Source: Leifsonia sp. ku-ls
Lineage (GTDB): Bacteria; Actinomycetota; Actinomycetes; Actinomycetales; Microbacteriaceae
Reading direction: 5' to 3'
Assembly (NCBI GenBank): GCA_003367665.1
Contig: QKXI01000003.1
Coordinates: 186,001 to 250,000 of the forward strand
DNA length: 64,000 nucleotides
The position numbers and the translations under genes were made by a program. Positions 8,102 to 16,643 of this stretch are shown one piece after another (position 1 is the stretch's first letter; every line of letters begins with the position of its first letter). The notes beneath the pieces were generated by a model. The model made no database searches. It saw only the letters and a list, made by a program, of their open reading frames with translations, and was not told where the DNA came from.

Positions 8102-9286
8102 TCAGTCGTTGCCCGCGAGCGCGCCCTGGATGACGATCGCGGCCGCCCCGAGCGACTCGGCGCGGTCGCCGAGCGACGACACCCGCACCGTCGTGGTGCC
8201 CGCGATGATCGGGATGGCGTTCTGCCTGATCCCGTGGCGGATCGGGTCGAGCAGCGCGTCGCCGAGCCCGACCAGCGGACCGCCGATGAGCACGAGCTCG
8301 GGGTTGATGACGTTGGCGATGTTGCCGATCGCCTGCCCGACCGCCGTGCCGGCGTCGCTCACCACCCGCAGCACCGCCGGGTCCTTCTCGAGCCCGCGGC
8401 GCAGGATGTCGGCCGTCGTCGTGGCCCCGCTGCGGCCGAGCGACTCCAGCATCACGCTCGTCGAGGCGACGGTCTCGAGACAGCCACGGTTACCGCAGCG
8501 GCAGATGACGCCGTGCTCGGCGACCGGTGTGTGACCAAGCTCGCCCGTGATCCCGAGGAAGCCGTAGTAGGGCTGGCCGTTCAGGATGAGGCCGGCGCCG
8601 ATCCCGGTGCCGATCTTCACGAAGATCAGGTTCCGCTCCCCGCGGTTCGCGCCCCAGGTCACCTCGGCGAGCGCGCCGAGGTTCGCGTCGTTGTCGACGA
8701 CGACCGGGAAGCCGAAGGCGTCCTCCAGCTCTCTCCGGGTGATCCCGACCCACTCCGGCAGGATGGCGCCCTGCAGCACGGTGCCGGTGCGACGGTCGAT
8801 CGGCCCGGGGATGCCCACCCCGACGGCCAGCACCGACTCGCGATCGTGGCCGCCGTCGACGAGCATCCGGTCGAGCAGGGCGGACGCCTCGCCGACCGCG
8901 CCCAGCACGTCATAGCCCGGTTCGAGGGCCACCTGCTCCTCCGCCAGCACGTCGTAGCCGAGCGTTGCGAGCACGATGCGCACGTGCCGTCGCCCGAAAT
9001 CGACCCCGACGGCGATGTCGCCGGTGTCGGTCAGCTGCACGAGCAGGGCGCGCCGCCCGCTGGAGGTGACGGGAGAGGTCGCAACGACACCCTTCGCCGC
9101 CATGTCGCGGACGATGTTGGACACGGTGGCGGTGGAAAGGCCCGTCCCGCGCGCCAGCTCAGCCTGGGTGGAGGGCCCATTGGCCAGGAGGTACTCGACG
9201 AGCCGCTCCTGGTTCAAGTGCCTCAGAGCGCCCTGCGACCCGGGATTGCGAGCGCCACGTGGGATCAGCCCCGGAGTGGCGGTCAT
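8102..9286 (-). CDS. ROK-family transcriptional regulator, probable repressor of the sugar transporter
   Basis: This 394-residue protein has an N-terminal winged helix (QERLVEYLLANGPSTQAELA, with the recognition part STATVSNIVRDM) followed by a sugar-kinase-like ROK domain (AVGVDFGRRHVRIVLATL). The zinc-binding signature CRCGNRGCLETVAS is intact. NagC/XylR-type members release DNA on binding a sugar. It lies 121 bp upstream of mmsA on the same strand, so it is likely the local regulator of that operon. ATG 9286 gives a normal N-terminus; an upstream in-frame start at 9370 adds an atypical 28-residue extension. Confidence 0.9.
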   Translation of the reverse strand: MTATPGLIPRGARNPGSQGALRHLNQERLVEYLLANGPSTQAELARGTGLSTATVSNIVRDMAAKGVVATSPVTSSGRRALLVQLTDTGDIAVGVDFGRRHVRIVLATLGYDVLAEEQVALEPGYDVLGAVGEASALLDRMLVDGGHDRESVLAVGVGIPGPIDRRTGTVLQGAILPEWVGITRRELEDAFGFPVVVDNDANLGALAEVTWGANRGERNLIFVKIGTGIGAGLILNGQPYYGFLGITGELGHTPVAEHGVICRCGNRGCLETVASTSVMLESLGRSGATTTADILRRGLEKDPAVLRVVSDAGTAVGQAIGNIANVINPELVLIGGPLVGLGDALLDPIRHGIRQNAIPIIAGTTTVRVSSLGDRAESLGAAAIVIQGALAGND

Positions 9287-9411
9287 GCGATAAGAGTGAA
9301 CGATCCGACTGTTGGAGTCAAGCTGTGAACGCAATAGTCCACCCCGCGTCCGGGTGTCGATAGCGGCCACGGGTTCGTCGGAGTCGTCGCCGAGCCGTCA
9401 CGATCGGGACC

Positions 9412-10527
9412 GTGTTGTCTGCAGTCCTGCGTTCTGCGGCGGTCGTGGCCGTCGTCGTCGCCGCTCAGTTCTCGCTCGTGCTGGACGCCCCTCAGCCCGC
9501 CTCGGCCATGGAGTCGAACGGCGGCGTCCGTGTCATGCCGCTCGGCGACTCGATCACCGACGGGGCGAGCGTCCCGGGCGGCTACCGGGTCGGTCTCTGG
9601 AACCGGCTGGCGGCAGCCGGCGTGCGCGCCGACTTCGTCGGCTCGCGGGCAAACGGCCCGACCTCTCTCGGAGATCATGACCACGAGGGCCATCCGGGCT
9701 ACCGCATCGACGAGGTCGACGCGGGAGTGGTCGACTGGATCAGGGCGGCGAATCCGCGCACGATCCTGCTGCACATCGGCACCAACGACATCATTCAGAA
9801 CCGGGACCTTGCGAACGCGCCTGCCCGTCTCTCCGCGCTGATCGACAAGATCCGTGCGAACGCTCCGCTGGCCGAGCTCTTCGTCGCCACCCTGATCCCT
9901 TCCGCTGACGCGGACCGCGAGAAGAAGACAGTCGCGTACAACTCCGAGCTTCGGGGTGTGGTCGCCTGGAAGGGCCCGCTCACGCATCTCGTGGACGAGC
10001 ACTCAGCGGTGCCACCCTCGGCCCTCACGGACGGGACCCACCCGTCGGCCGCAGGTTACGACGCGATGGCGACCGCCTGGCACGCTGCCCTCGCGTCGGT
10101 CCCGTCGTCGCTGACTCCGCTCACCACGCCGCCGGCGGACGCGACGGGGCTGCTCTCCAATCCGCGTTCCGGTCGCTGCCTCAACGTCATGTACTCGTCG
10201 ACGGCAGATCGGGCGGCAACGACCCTCTGGGAGTGTCACGGCGGTGACAACCAGCGCTGGACCAGGACGGCGAGCGGGGAGCTCCGCGGCATCGGCGGCA
10301 AGTGCTTGGACGTGTACGGCGCCTCGACCGCCAACGGCACCCGGCTCATCATGTTCCCGTGCTCCGGCGCCGCCAACCAGCGTTTCGTCTTCCGCCCGGA
10401 CGGCGCCATCGTGGGTCTGCAGTCGGGCCGCTGTCTCGACCTGTTCCAGAACGGGACGGGCAACGGCACCGTCCCCCAGCTCTGGGACTGCAACGGCGGT
10501 GCCAACCAGGTGTGGTCGTCGCGCTGA
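9412..10527 (+). CDS. Secreted SGNH/GDSL esterase with C-terminal ricin-B-type lectin domain
   Basis: This 371-residue exported hydrolase has a signal peptide (hydrophobic AAVVAVVVAAQFSLVL, cleavage after QPASA). The SGNH domain shows block I MPLGDSITDG (nucleophile Ser), GTND in block III and DGTHPSAAGY with the catalytic Asp/His in block V. From about residue 240 a beta-trefoil follows with repeated Cys/QxW units (NPRSGRCLN, GGDNQRW; GGKCLD, AANQRF; SGRCLD, GANQVW). Proteins of this type deacetylate or de-esterify plant polysaccharides. GTG 9412 is the start that includes the full signal peptide. Confidence 0.92.
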   Translation: MLSAVLRSAAVVAVVVAAQFSLVLDAPQPASAMESNGGVRVMPLGDSITDGASVPGGYRVGLWNRLAAAGVRADFVGSRANGPTSLGDHDHEGHPGYRIDEVDAGVVDWIRAANPRTILLHIGTNDIIQNRDLANAPARLSALIDKIRANAPLAELFVATLIPSADADREKKTVAYNSELRGVVAWKGPLTHLVDEHSAVPPSALTDGTHPSAAGYDAMATAWHAALASVPSSLTPLTTPPADATGLLSNPRSGRCLNVMYSSTADRAATTLWECHGGDNQRWTRTASGELRGIGGKCLDVYGASTANGTRLIMFPCSGAANQRFVFRPDGAIVGLQSGRCLDLFQNGTGNGTVPQLWDCNGGANQVWSSR

Positions 10528-10552
10528 CCACGCGAGTCCCTAGGATCGACTC

Positions 10553-11197
10553 ATGTCGGTCCTTTCGCTGCTCGCGTTCGCCGGGCTCTGCCTGGTGTTG
10601 GCCCTCACCCCGGGGCCGGACACCTTCCTCGTGCTGCGTTACAGCATGAACCGCGCCCGCGACGGCATCGCCGCCGCTGCCGGCACCGCGATCGGGTCGC
10701 TCGTCTGGGCGGCTCTCGTGGGCGTCGGGCTGGCGGCTCTGCTGGAGCAGTCCGCCGAGGTCTTCCGGATCGTGAAGATCGCCGGCGGCCTGTACCTCAT
10801 CTACCTCGGCGTGGCGGCGTTCCTGGCCAGCAGGAAGAGCGCGCGCTCCGCGCCGGACCCGACGGACCCGACCGCCTCGGTCGGCCCGCGCCGCGGGTCG
10901 ACGCCGAGCCTGTTCGCCGGCCTGCTCTCGACGATGCTCAACCCCAAGGTGGGACTGTTCTTCATCGCGGTCGTCCCGCAGTTCGTCTCGGCGCACGCGG
11001 GCTTCGGCGAGACGATGCTGCTCGGCGCCATCGACGGACTGATCGGGATGCTGTACCTCGTCGCGGTCGCCCTGCTGGCTTCGCGCATGATCGCGTGGCT
11101 GCGCCGGCCGCGGGTGACCCGTGCGCTGGAGCGCATCTCGGCCGGCGTGCTCTCGGCCCTCGGCATCGGCACCGTGATCGCGGGCGCGGAAGGCTGA
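10553..11197 (+). CDS. LysE/RhtB family amino acid exporter
   Basis: This 214-residue membrane protein starts with the family signature LVLALTPGPDTFLVLRYSMN, has about six hydrophobic segments, and carries GGLYLIYLGVAAF and LSTMLNPKVGLFFIAVVPQF in the usual places. It exports basic or other amino acids; the substrate is not readable. The -10-like TAGGAT (10541-10546) ends 6 nt before ATG 10553, so the mRNA is probably leaderless. Confidence 0.92.
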   Translation: MSVLSLLAFAGLCLVLALTPGPDTFLVLRYSMNRARDGIAAAAGTAIGSLVWAALVGVGLAALLEQSAEVFRIVKIAGGLYLIYLGVAAFLASRKSARSAPDPTDPTASVGPRRGSTPSLFAGLLSTMLNPKVGLFFIAVVPQFVSAHAGFGETMLLGAIDGLIGMLYLVAVALLASRMIAWLRRPRVTRALERISAGVLSALGIGTVIAGAEG

Positions 11198-11231
11198 GCC
11201 GCGACCGCCATCGGCCTGGGATGATGGGTGC

Positions 11232-12047
11232 ATGCCCATCCTGAACAAGGACATGCAGGTTTGCATCTCCCTCGCCGGCCGCCCGAGCAACATCGGCACC
11301 CGGTTCCACAACTTCCTGTACGACGAGCTCGGCCTCAACTTCGTCTACAAGGCGTTCACCACCGACGACCTGGAGGGGGCGGTGCGCGGCATCCGTGCGC
11401 TCGGCATCCGCGGCTGCTCGGTGTCGATGCCGTTCAAGGAGGCCATCATCCCGCTGGTCGACAACCTGGAGCAGTCGGCGGTGGCCATCGAGTCGGTGAA
11501 CACCGTCGTCAACGAGGACGGCTTCCTCACCGCCTCGAACACCGACTACGAGGCGGTGGCCCAGCTGCTCGCCGAGCACGAGGTCGACCCGGCCCAGCGC
11601 GTGCTGGTGCGGGGCTCCGGCGGCATGGCGAAGGCCGTTGTCGCGGCGTTCCGCGGCGCCGGCTTCGACGACCTGACGGTGCTCGCCCGCAACGCGGAGG
11701 CCGGCCCCGCCCTCGCGGAACGCTACGGCTACGACTGGGTCGGCGCAGACCCGGCGCCCGAGTTCGACGTGATCGTGAACGTCACCCCGCTCGGCATGCG
11801 CGGCGACGCGGAGGACGAGCTGGCCTTCGGCGAGCCGTTCATCGAGCGGGCCGCGACGGTGTTCGACGTGGTCGCCTTCCCCTCGGAGACGCCGCTGATC
11901 CGCGCCGCGCGGGAGTCCGGCACCGCCGTGATCACCGGCGCCGAGGTGATCGCGCTGCAGGCGGCGCGACAGTTCGAGCGCTACACGGGCATCCCGCTGA
12001 CGCCGGAGCAGGTCGCGCGCGCGTCGGAGTTCTCGCGGGCTGAGTAG
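11232..12047 (+). CDS. Shikimate dehydrogenase-like oxidoreductase (HI0607/SDH-L type)
   Basis: This 271-residue NAD(P)-dependent oxidoreductase has the shikimate dehydrogenase fold. Instead of the AroE substrate motif it has GCSVSMPFKEA (catalytic Lys kept) together with NTDYEA. The N-terminus NKDMQVCISLAGRPSNIGTR matches the SDH-like branch described from Haemophilus HI0607 rather than AroE. The nucleotide loop is VRGSGGMAKAVV. Members of this branch have very low shikimate activity, so the biosynthetic pathway probably relies on another gene. A weak -10-like GATGAT ends 6 nt before ATG. Confidence 0.85.
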   Translation: MPILNKDMQVCISLAGRPSNIGTRFHNFLYDELGLNFVYKAFTTDDLEGAVRGIRALGIRGCSVSMPFKEAIIPLVDNLEQSAVAIESVNTVVNEDGFLTASNTDYEAVAQLLAEHEVDPAQRVLVRGSGGMAKAVVAAFRGAGFDDLTVLARNAEAGPALAERYGYDWVGADPAPEFDVIVNVTPLGMRGDAEDELAFGEPFIERAATVFDVVAFPSETPLIRAARESGTAVITGAEVIALQAARQFERYTGIPLTPEQVARASEFSRAE

Positions 12048-12128
12048 TCCCGCTGCGCAGGATGGTGGGATGCGCAGACCGGCTCTCGGAGAGTAGCTTG
12101 AGCGCACCAACCCGAAGGAGCGTGGCGC

Positions 12129-12371
12129 ATGGGCATCGGCAGCGGCATCTTCATCTTCGTCGTCGGCCTCATCCTCGCGTTCGCCCTGCAGGTGCAGGTC
12201 AGCTGGATCGACTTGAAGGTGACCGGATACATCCTGATGGGCGCGGGGCTCGTCGTCTTCGTCATCTCGCTGGCCTTCGCTCTCAGACGCCGGCCGCGCA
12301 CGACGGTGCGCCGCGAGACGATCGACCCCGCCACCGGTGAGCGGGTCGAGCGCCGCACCGATGAGTTCTGA
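12129..12371 (+). CDS. Small two-helix membrane protein, DUF6458-like
   Basis: This 80-residue protein has two membrane segments (residues 5-20 and 33-53) around a short polar loop (QVSWIDLKVTG) and an Arg/Glu-rich cytoplasmic tail ending RRETIDPATGERVERRTDEF. It is a common unlabelled small protein in actinobacteria and its role is unknown. GAAGGAG precedes ATG 12129 at a normal distance. Confidence 0.8.
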   Translation: MGIGSGIFIFVVGLILAFALQVQVSWIDLKVTGYILMGAGLVVFVISLAFALRRRPRTTVRRETIDPATGERVERRTDEF

Positions 12372-12381
12372 CCCCCCGCCG

Positions 12382-12387
12382 TACAAT
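12382..12387 (+). promoter_or_regulatory. -10-like hexamer TACAAT deciding the ohrR start
   Basis: TACAAT ends 6 nt before ATG 12394. It lies just past the end of the preceding gene and there is no Shine-Dalgarno sequence, so the ohrR-like gene probably has its own leaderless promoter. Confidence 0.55.
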
Positions 12388-12393
12388 GGCCGG

Positions 12394-12843
12394 ATGCCGG
12401 ACGACCTCCTCGCCCTCGAGAACCAGGTGTGCTTCGGGCTCGCGGTCGCGGCCCGCAGCGTGATCGCCCTGTACCGGCCGGTGCTCGAACCGCTGGGCCT
12501 GACACATCCGCAGTACCTGGTGATGCTGGCCCTCTGGGAGCGCGAGCCGCGCTCGGTGAAAGACCTGAGCGAGACGCTCGCCCTGGAGCCCGCGACACTG
12601 TCGCCCCTGCTGAAACGCCTCGAGGCGACCGGGTACATCGAGCGACGACGCAGCGCGGCGGACGAACGCGCCCTGGAGGTGCGGCTCACGGAGCGCGGCA
12701 GGGCGCTCCATGCGGAGGCGGAGACCATCCCGCCGCGGATCGTCGAGCGGCTCGGGCTGCCGGTGTCGGAGCTGGAGAGCCTGCGGGAGAGCCTGCAGAC
12801 GGTCATCACGGCGGCCGTGCGGGCCGATGTGCGGGCGGGCTGA
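12394..12843 (+). CDS. ohrR: MarR-family regulator of OhrR type (organic peroxide sensor)
   Basis: This 149-residue regulator matches OhrR: LENQVCFGLAVAARSVI carries the conserved redox-active Cys (residue 11 here), followed by YRPVLEPLGLTHPQYLVMLA and the winged helix SVKDLSETLALEPATLSPLL. OhrR dimers repress ohr until this Cys is oxidised by organic hydroperoxides. No ohr gene is adjacent, so its target must be elsewhere. ATG 12394 is preferred over an upstream ATG at 12337 that lies inside the previous gene. Confidence 0.85.
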   Translation: MPDDLLALENQVCFGLAVAARSVIALYRPVLEPLGLTHPQYLVMLALWEREPRSVKDLSETLALEPATLSPLLKRLEATGYIERRRSAADERALEVRLTERGRALHAEAETIPPRIVERLGLPVSELESLRESLQTVITAAVRADVRAG

Positions 12844-12908
12844 GCACAACCGACCGATTGGACCCTCCCCCGCGGGTCAGGGTTTACGCTGAGCGTCGGG
12901 AGGAAGCG

Positions 12909-13307
12909 ATGCGGATCAGCGAACTGGCCGAGCGCGCGGGCGTGACGGTCAAGGCGGTGCGCTACTACGAGCGCCTGGGGCTGGTCTCGCCTGCGCGACT
13001 CGCGAACGGGTACCGCGAGTACGACGACGAGCACCTGCGTGCGGTGCTGGAGATCCGCGAGCTCGCGGACACGGGCATCCCGCCGGGGAAGGCGCGCCCG
13101 TTCATCGACTGCCTCGGATCGGGGCATGCGCACAGCGACGAGTGTCCGGCGTCCCGCGACGCGTACCGCGAGGGCCTGGCCGAGCTGGATGCCGCGATCG
13201 CGCAGCTGGAGCGCCGGCGTAAGCTGCTCGCCAGCCGGCTGGCGGGAGCGGAGCACCGCATCCCGGAGGCCGCGCACGGTTGCGGCTGCACCGTCGCGAC
13301 CGCCTGA
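12909..13307 (+). CDS. MerR-family transcriptional regulator
   Basis: This 132-residue MerR protein has an N-terminal helix-turn-helix (MRISELAERAGVTVKAVRYY, then ERLGLVSP), a dimerisation coiled coil (about residues 80-115) and Cys/His residues that could bind a ligand (DCLGSGHAHSDEC near residue 65 and HGCGC at the C-terminus). The Cys/His pattern suggests metal or redox sensing, but no metal exporter is adjacent. A GGGAGGAAG ribosome-binding site precedes ATG. Confidence 0.85.
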   Translation: MRISELAERAGVTVKAVRYYERLGLVSPARLANGYREYDDEHLRAVLEIRELADTGIPPGKARPFIDCLGSGHAHSDECPASRDAYREGLAELDAAIAQLERRRKLLASRLAGAEHRIPEAAHGCGCTVATA

Positions 13308-13453
13308 CGTCCGCTCTCCGTCGAACCCGGATCATCCCCGGGTATGACCACCTCACGACCTTCGGTCGATGCCCCGAGGGGTGCCCTCGCGGTTGACTCG
13401 ACGTGTCGGCTCGGGCATTCGGCCCGGCGGGATCGACACGAAGGGGGAGACCG

Positions 13454-13714
13454 ATGACGACACTGGGCCACGGACTGCGGACAGCACCGACGCTCGGGAC
13501 GGCGTCGTCGGCGACGGTGCGGCGGCGGGCGCGGGGGCTGCTCGCCGCCGTCACCGGCAACCCGTACCTGCAGCTGCTCGTCGCGATCGTGCTGATCGCG
13601 GTCGGCGCGGTGCTTCTGACGCTCGGGATCGCCGCCGTGCTGGATGTCGTCGTGCCCTGGGTGTTCGGCAACGAGTTGCACGCGCTCAAGGTGCTGCTTC
13701 CGCAGCTCGGCTGA
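13454..13714 (+). CDS. Hypothetical single-pass membrane protein
   Basis: This 86-residue protein has a basic N-terminal half (VRRRARG near residue 30) and one long hydrophobic segment (QLLVAIVLIAVGAVLLTLGI), followed by a second, weaker one. I do not recognise it. GGGGGAG lies 5 nt before ATG 13454 and decides the start. Confidence 0.65.
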   Translation: MTTLGHGLRTAPTLGTASSATVRRRARGLLAAVTGNPYLQLLVAIVLIAVGAVLLTLGIAAVLDVVVPWVFGNELHALKVLLPQLG

Positions 13715-13757
13715 CGCGGCACTGGCCGTGAGGGTGCCGCGCCTCTAGAGTCGGCGC

Positions 13758-14312
13758 ATGGCTCGCCTCATCTTCTCCGCCATCGCGTCGGTCGACGGCT
13801 ACACGGTGGATGCGTCCGGCTCGTTCGAGTGGGCGCACCCCGACCGCGAGGTGCACGCGTTCGCGAACGACCTCGATCGCGGCATCGGCACCTACCTGTA
13901 CGGCCGGCGGATGTACGAGACGATGCGCGTCTGGCAGGACATGCCGGAGGACGACCCGCTGATCGCGGACTACGCCGCCGTCTGGCGCGACGCCGACAAG
14001 GTCGTCTTCTCCTCCTCGCTGACCGAGGTCACAACGCCGCGTACACGTGTGGAGCGCCGCTTCGACGCCGACCGAGTGCGTGAGCTGGTGCAGGCGAGCG
14101 ATCGCGACGTGTCGATCGGCGGCCCCACCCTTGCTGCGGCCGCGTTCGACGCGGGGCTCGTCGACGAGGTGTGGCTGATCCTGGTCCCGGTCAGCGTGGG
14201 AGGCGGCACGCCGGCCATGCCGCACGGCCGGTTCGTCGCGCTCGACCTGCTGGAGCAGCGGCGGTTCGGCAACGGCACCGTCGCCATGCACTACGCGGTG
14301 AAGCGCGCCTGA
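13758..14312 (+). CDS. Dihydrofolate reductase / RibD C-terminal domain family protein
   Basis: This 184-residue protein has the RibD_C/DHFR-like fold: LIFSAIASVDGYTVDASG at the N-terminus, GTYLYGRRMYETM, WRDADKVVFSSSL and GGPTLAAAAFDAGLVDEV. It is a stand-alone member of the family, of unknown substrate and probably NADPH-dependent. It is not the housekeeping folate enzyme by motif. TAGAGT (13746-13751) ends 6 nt before ATG, suggesting a leaderless transcript. Confidence 0.85.
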   Translation: MARLIFSAIASVDGYTVDASGSFEWAHPDREVHAFANDLDRGIGTYLYGRRMYETMRVWQDMPEDDPLIADYAAVWRDADKVVFSSSLTEVTTPRTRVERRFDADRVRELVQASDRDVSIGGPTLAAAAFDAGLVDEVWLILVPVSVGGGTPAMPHGRFVALDLLEQRRFGNGTVAMHYAVKRA

Positions 14313-14313
14313 G

Positions 14314-15246
14314 TCAGGCGGCGTCCCACCAGCGGAGCACTCGCAGCGCCCGGAGCGTCAGCCACTGGCTCGGGAACCCCTCCATCTCGAACTCGACCAG
14401 CACGGAGCCCTCGTGCAGGTTCTCCAGCACCCAGCGTCCGTCCTCGTCCGCCTTCGCGCGCACCAGCTCGACCGCCTGCGCGAGCCGTGGGTCGCGGCGG
14501 TCGCGCACGCGGAAGTGCTCCAGCCCGCGGAGCACGTCGTGGTACCAGCGCACCGGGTAGGAGATCATCGTCATCCGGGGGTCGGCGACGGTTCCGTCGG
14601 AGCGGCGCCGGAACAGCCCCCGCTCCAGCAGGTACTCCTCCCCCGCTTCGAGCGTCTCGCTCACGCGTGGGTCGTCGCCGCCGGCCCGCTGCCAGTCGCG
14701 CAGGCCCTCCACCGCGCAGATCGTGGAGTGGAAGGACGACACGCGCGCGCCGTACTCCGCCCAGCAGTTCCAGCCGCCGTCCGTGAGCCGTGAGCCCACC
14801 AGCGTCTCGGCGATGCGGTCGCCGCCCTCGCCGAAGTAGGAGGCGATGGTCAGGGTCACGCCGTTGATGCAGGGCTCCGTCTCGCCCTCGAAGTACGGCT
14901 CGCCGGCGTGCTCCCAGCGAACATTCTCGCGGACCCGGTCGATCGCGCGCCTGGCCTGCGGGCTCTGCGGGTCGAGGCCGAAGTCGACCAGCTGCTGCAG
15001 CGTGAAGTGCGTGGCGCTCCAGGCGTCGAAGCCGTCGCGCTCCGGTGGGATCCAGCCGGGCCGGTAGGTGCCGCCGTCCCACAGTCCGTCCTCCGCCTGT
15101 TCCGCGAGAATCCGGGCTCCCCAGCCCTCCGTGGCCACCTTCGCGCGCTCGGCGGCCACCTCCTCCTCCGGCGCGTCGGTGAGGTCGGAGAGGACCTGCC
15201 AGCGGATCGCGGGGTCGGAGTCGAGAAGCCAGGCGACGGTGTCCAC
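14314..15246 (-). CDS. Squalene-cyclase/prenyltransferase-type alpha-toroid protein of unknown function
   Basis: This 310-residue soluble protein is made of helical repeats with the aromatic pattern of terpene-cyclase-like barrels (QAEDGLWDGGTYRPGW, LTDGGWNCWAEYG, DEDGRWVLENLHEG). It lacks membrane segments and the DXDD or QW-repeat density of true squalene cyclases, so the enzyme activity is unknown. GTG 15246 sits 7 nt after a -10-like TACCGT; GTG 15255 and TTG 15327 are alternatives. It converges with the DHFR-like gene, leaving 1 bp between stops. Confidence 0.65.
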   Translation of the reverse strand: MDTVAWLLDSDPAIRWQVLSDLTDAPEEEVAAERAKVATEGWGARILAEQAEDGLWDGGTYRPGWIPPERDGFDAWSATHFTLQQLVDFGLDPQSPQARRAIDRVRENVRWEHAGEPYFEGETEPCINGVTLTIASYFGEGGDRIAETLVGSRLTDGGWNCWAEYGARVSSFHSTICAVEGLRDWQRAGGDDPRVSETLEAGEEYLLERGLFRRRSDGTVADPRMTMISYPVRWYHDVLRGLEHFRVRDRRDPRLAQAVELVRAKADEDGRWVLENLHEGSVLVEFEMEGFPSQWLTLRALRVLRWWDAA

Positions 15247-15408
15247 GAGGCTCACGGTAGTCGCAGGATCCGCTCGGACGACAGTCCTTGCGCACCCTGG
15301 GTACCCCTCCCCTCCGGGCGCTGTCAATCACTCGACCCGCCTCCGCCGGGTGTCTTCAGTGGGGCGCACCAGACAACCGGACACATCCATCGAAAGGAAA
15401 CGTCAGTC

Positions 15409-16230
15409 ATGACCATGTCAGACGACCAGTCCGCGGGAACACCGATCTTCGACAGCCGACGCGACGCGCTGGCGCCGGAGGCCGGACTGCCCGAGACGGT
15501 GCTGCCCGGCGGCGAAGCCGGGCGCGAGAGCTCGAACGAGGGCGACCAGGGCGGCGTGAAGGAGGAGGCCGGGCGGGTCGCGGGGACGGCCGCCGACGCC
15601 GGGAAGGACGTCGCCGCGACCGCCGCCGAGCAGGCCAGGAACGTCGCGGGCGAGGCGAAATCGCAGGCGAAGGACCTCTACCGGCAGACGCAGCAGGAGC
15701 TTCGCGAGCAGGCGGCCCAGCAGCAGGAGCGGGTCGCGAGCGGCCTGCGTTCCGTCGGCGACGAGCTCGAGCAGATGGCCTCCTCGTCGCAGCAGGGCGG
15801 AGTGGCGAGCGACCTGGTGCGCCAGGCCGCCCAGCGCACCCACTCGGTCGCGAGCTGGCTCGACCAGCGCGACCCGGGCTCCCTGCTGGAGGAGGTCAAG
15901 TCGTATGCCCGGCGCAACCCGGGCACGTTCATCGCGGCCGCGGCCATCGCCGGCGCGCTCGCGGGGCGGCTGACCCGCGCGCTGGCGAGCGGGGACGACT
16001 CCGGCGGCAGCGCAACCGGCTCCGGCTCGGGCTCCGGCGGCACGACGAGCGCCACGACCAGCGGCTACGCCGGCAATGTCGGCACCACCGGCACCCCGGA
16101 GGCCCCGAGCTACGCGGCGGGAAGCGCGGGCGTCGGCGGCGCGATGGGAGACGACGACCTCTACGACGACGGCACGGGCAACGACCTGCCGGAGATCCCG
16201 GGGGCCGGCTATACCGGAGGACGGGCATGA
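15409..16230 (+). CDS. Ala/Gln-rich membrane-associated protein, first gene of an envelope-stress-like operon
   Basis: This is a 273-residue protein with low-complexity helices (AADAGKDVAATAAEQARNVA and a Gln-rich QTQQELREQAAQQQERVASG), a hydrophobic patch (FIAAAAIAGALAGRL, about 180-195), a Gly/Ser-rich linker and an acidic tail. The helical part resembles CsbD/LEA-like stress proteins in composition, but this is a weak guess. AAAGGAAA precedes ATG 15409. The stop overlaps the next start by 4 bp (ATGA). Confidence 0.7.
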   Translation: MTMSDDQSAGTPIFDSRRDALAPEAGLPETVLPGGEAGRESSNEGDQGGVKEEAGRVAGTAADAGKDVAATAAEQARNVAGEAKSQAKDLYRQTQQELREQAAQQQERVASGLRSVGDELEQMASSSQQGGVASDLVRQAAQRTHSVASWLDQRDPGSLLEEVKSYARRNPGTFIAAAAIAGALAGRLTRALASGDDSGGSATGSGSGSGGTTSATTSGYAGNVGTTGTPEAPSYAAGSAGVGGAMGDDDLYDDGTGNDLPEIPGAGYTGGRA

Positions 16231-16643
16231 CCGACCAGCCCAGCCCCGCGGAGGAGCGCGCAGCGAACAGTTCGCTCGGCGAGCTCCTCGGGGAGGTCAG
16301 CCGCGACCTCTCCACCCTGATCCGCCAGGAGATGGAGCTCGCCAAGGCCGAGATCCGGCAGACCGCCACCCGCGCGGGCAAGGGCGCCGGGCTGCTCGGC
16401 GGTGCCGGATACGCCGGCCTCATGGCGGTGTTCTTCCTGTCCGTCGCCCTCTGGTGGGCGCTGGGCTACCTGGTCGGCAACGCCTGGTCGGCGGTCATCG
16501 TCGCCGTCATCTGGGCCATCGTCGCGCTCGTGCTGTACCTGGTCGGGCGCAACCAGCTGAAGACCGTGAAGGGCGCTCCGCAGACCGTCGAGACGGTCAA
16601 GGAGATCCCACCGACACTGAAACCGAACGGAGACAACCGATGA
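16227..16643 (+). CDS. PF07332-type phage-holin-like membrane protein (actinobacterial)
   Basis: This 138-residue protein has an amphipathic N-terminal part (SLGELLGEVSRDLSTLIRQE, then MELAKAEIRQT) and two membrane segments (about 60-85 and 92-115). The motif and layout match the Phage_holin_3_6 family, which is widespread in actinobacterial chromosomes and not a sign of prophage. It is coupled by ATGA overlaps both to the gene before and to the DUF3618 gene after. Confidence 0.85.
   Translation: MTDQPSPAEERAANSSLGELLGEVSRDLSTLIRQEMELAKAEIRQTATRAGKGAGLLGGAGYAGLMAVFFLSVALWWALGYLVGNAWSAVIVAVIWAIVALVLYLVGRNQLKTVKGAPQTVETVKEIPPTLKPNGDNR

Noticed and set aside
16227-16643. Holin-like gene as prophage remnant
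   Set aside because: PF07332 proteins are common chromosomal genes in actinobacteria, and no other phage gene is near.
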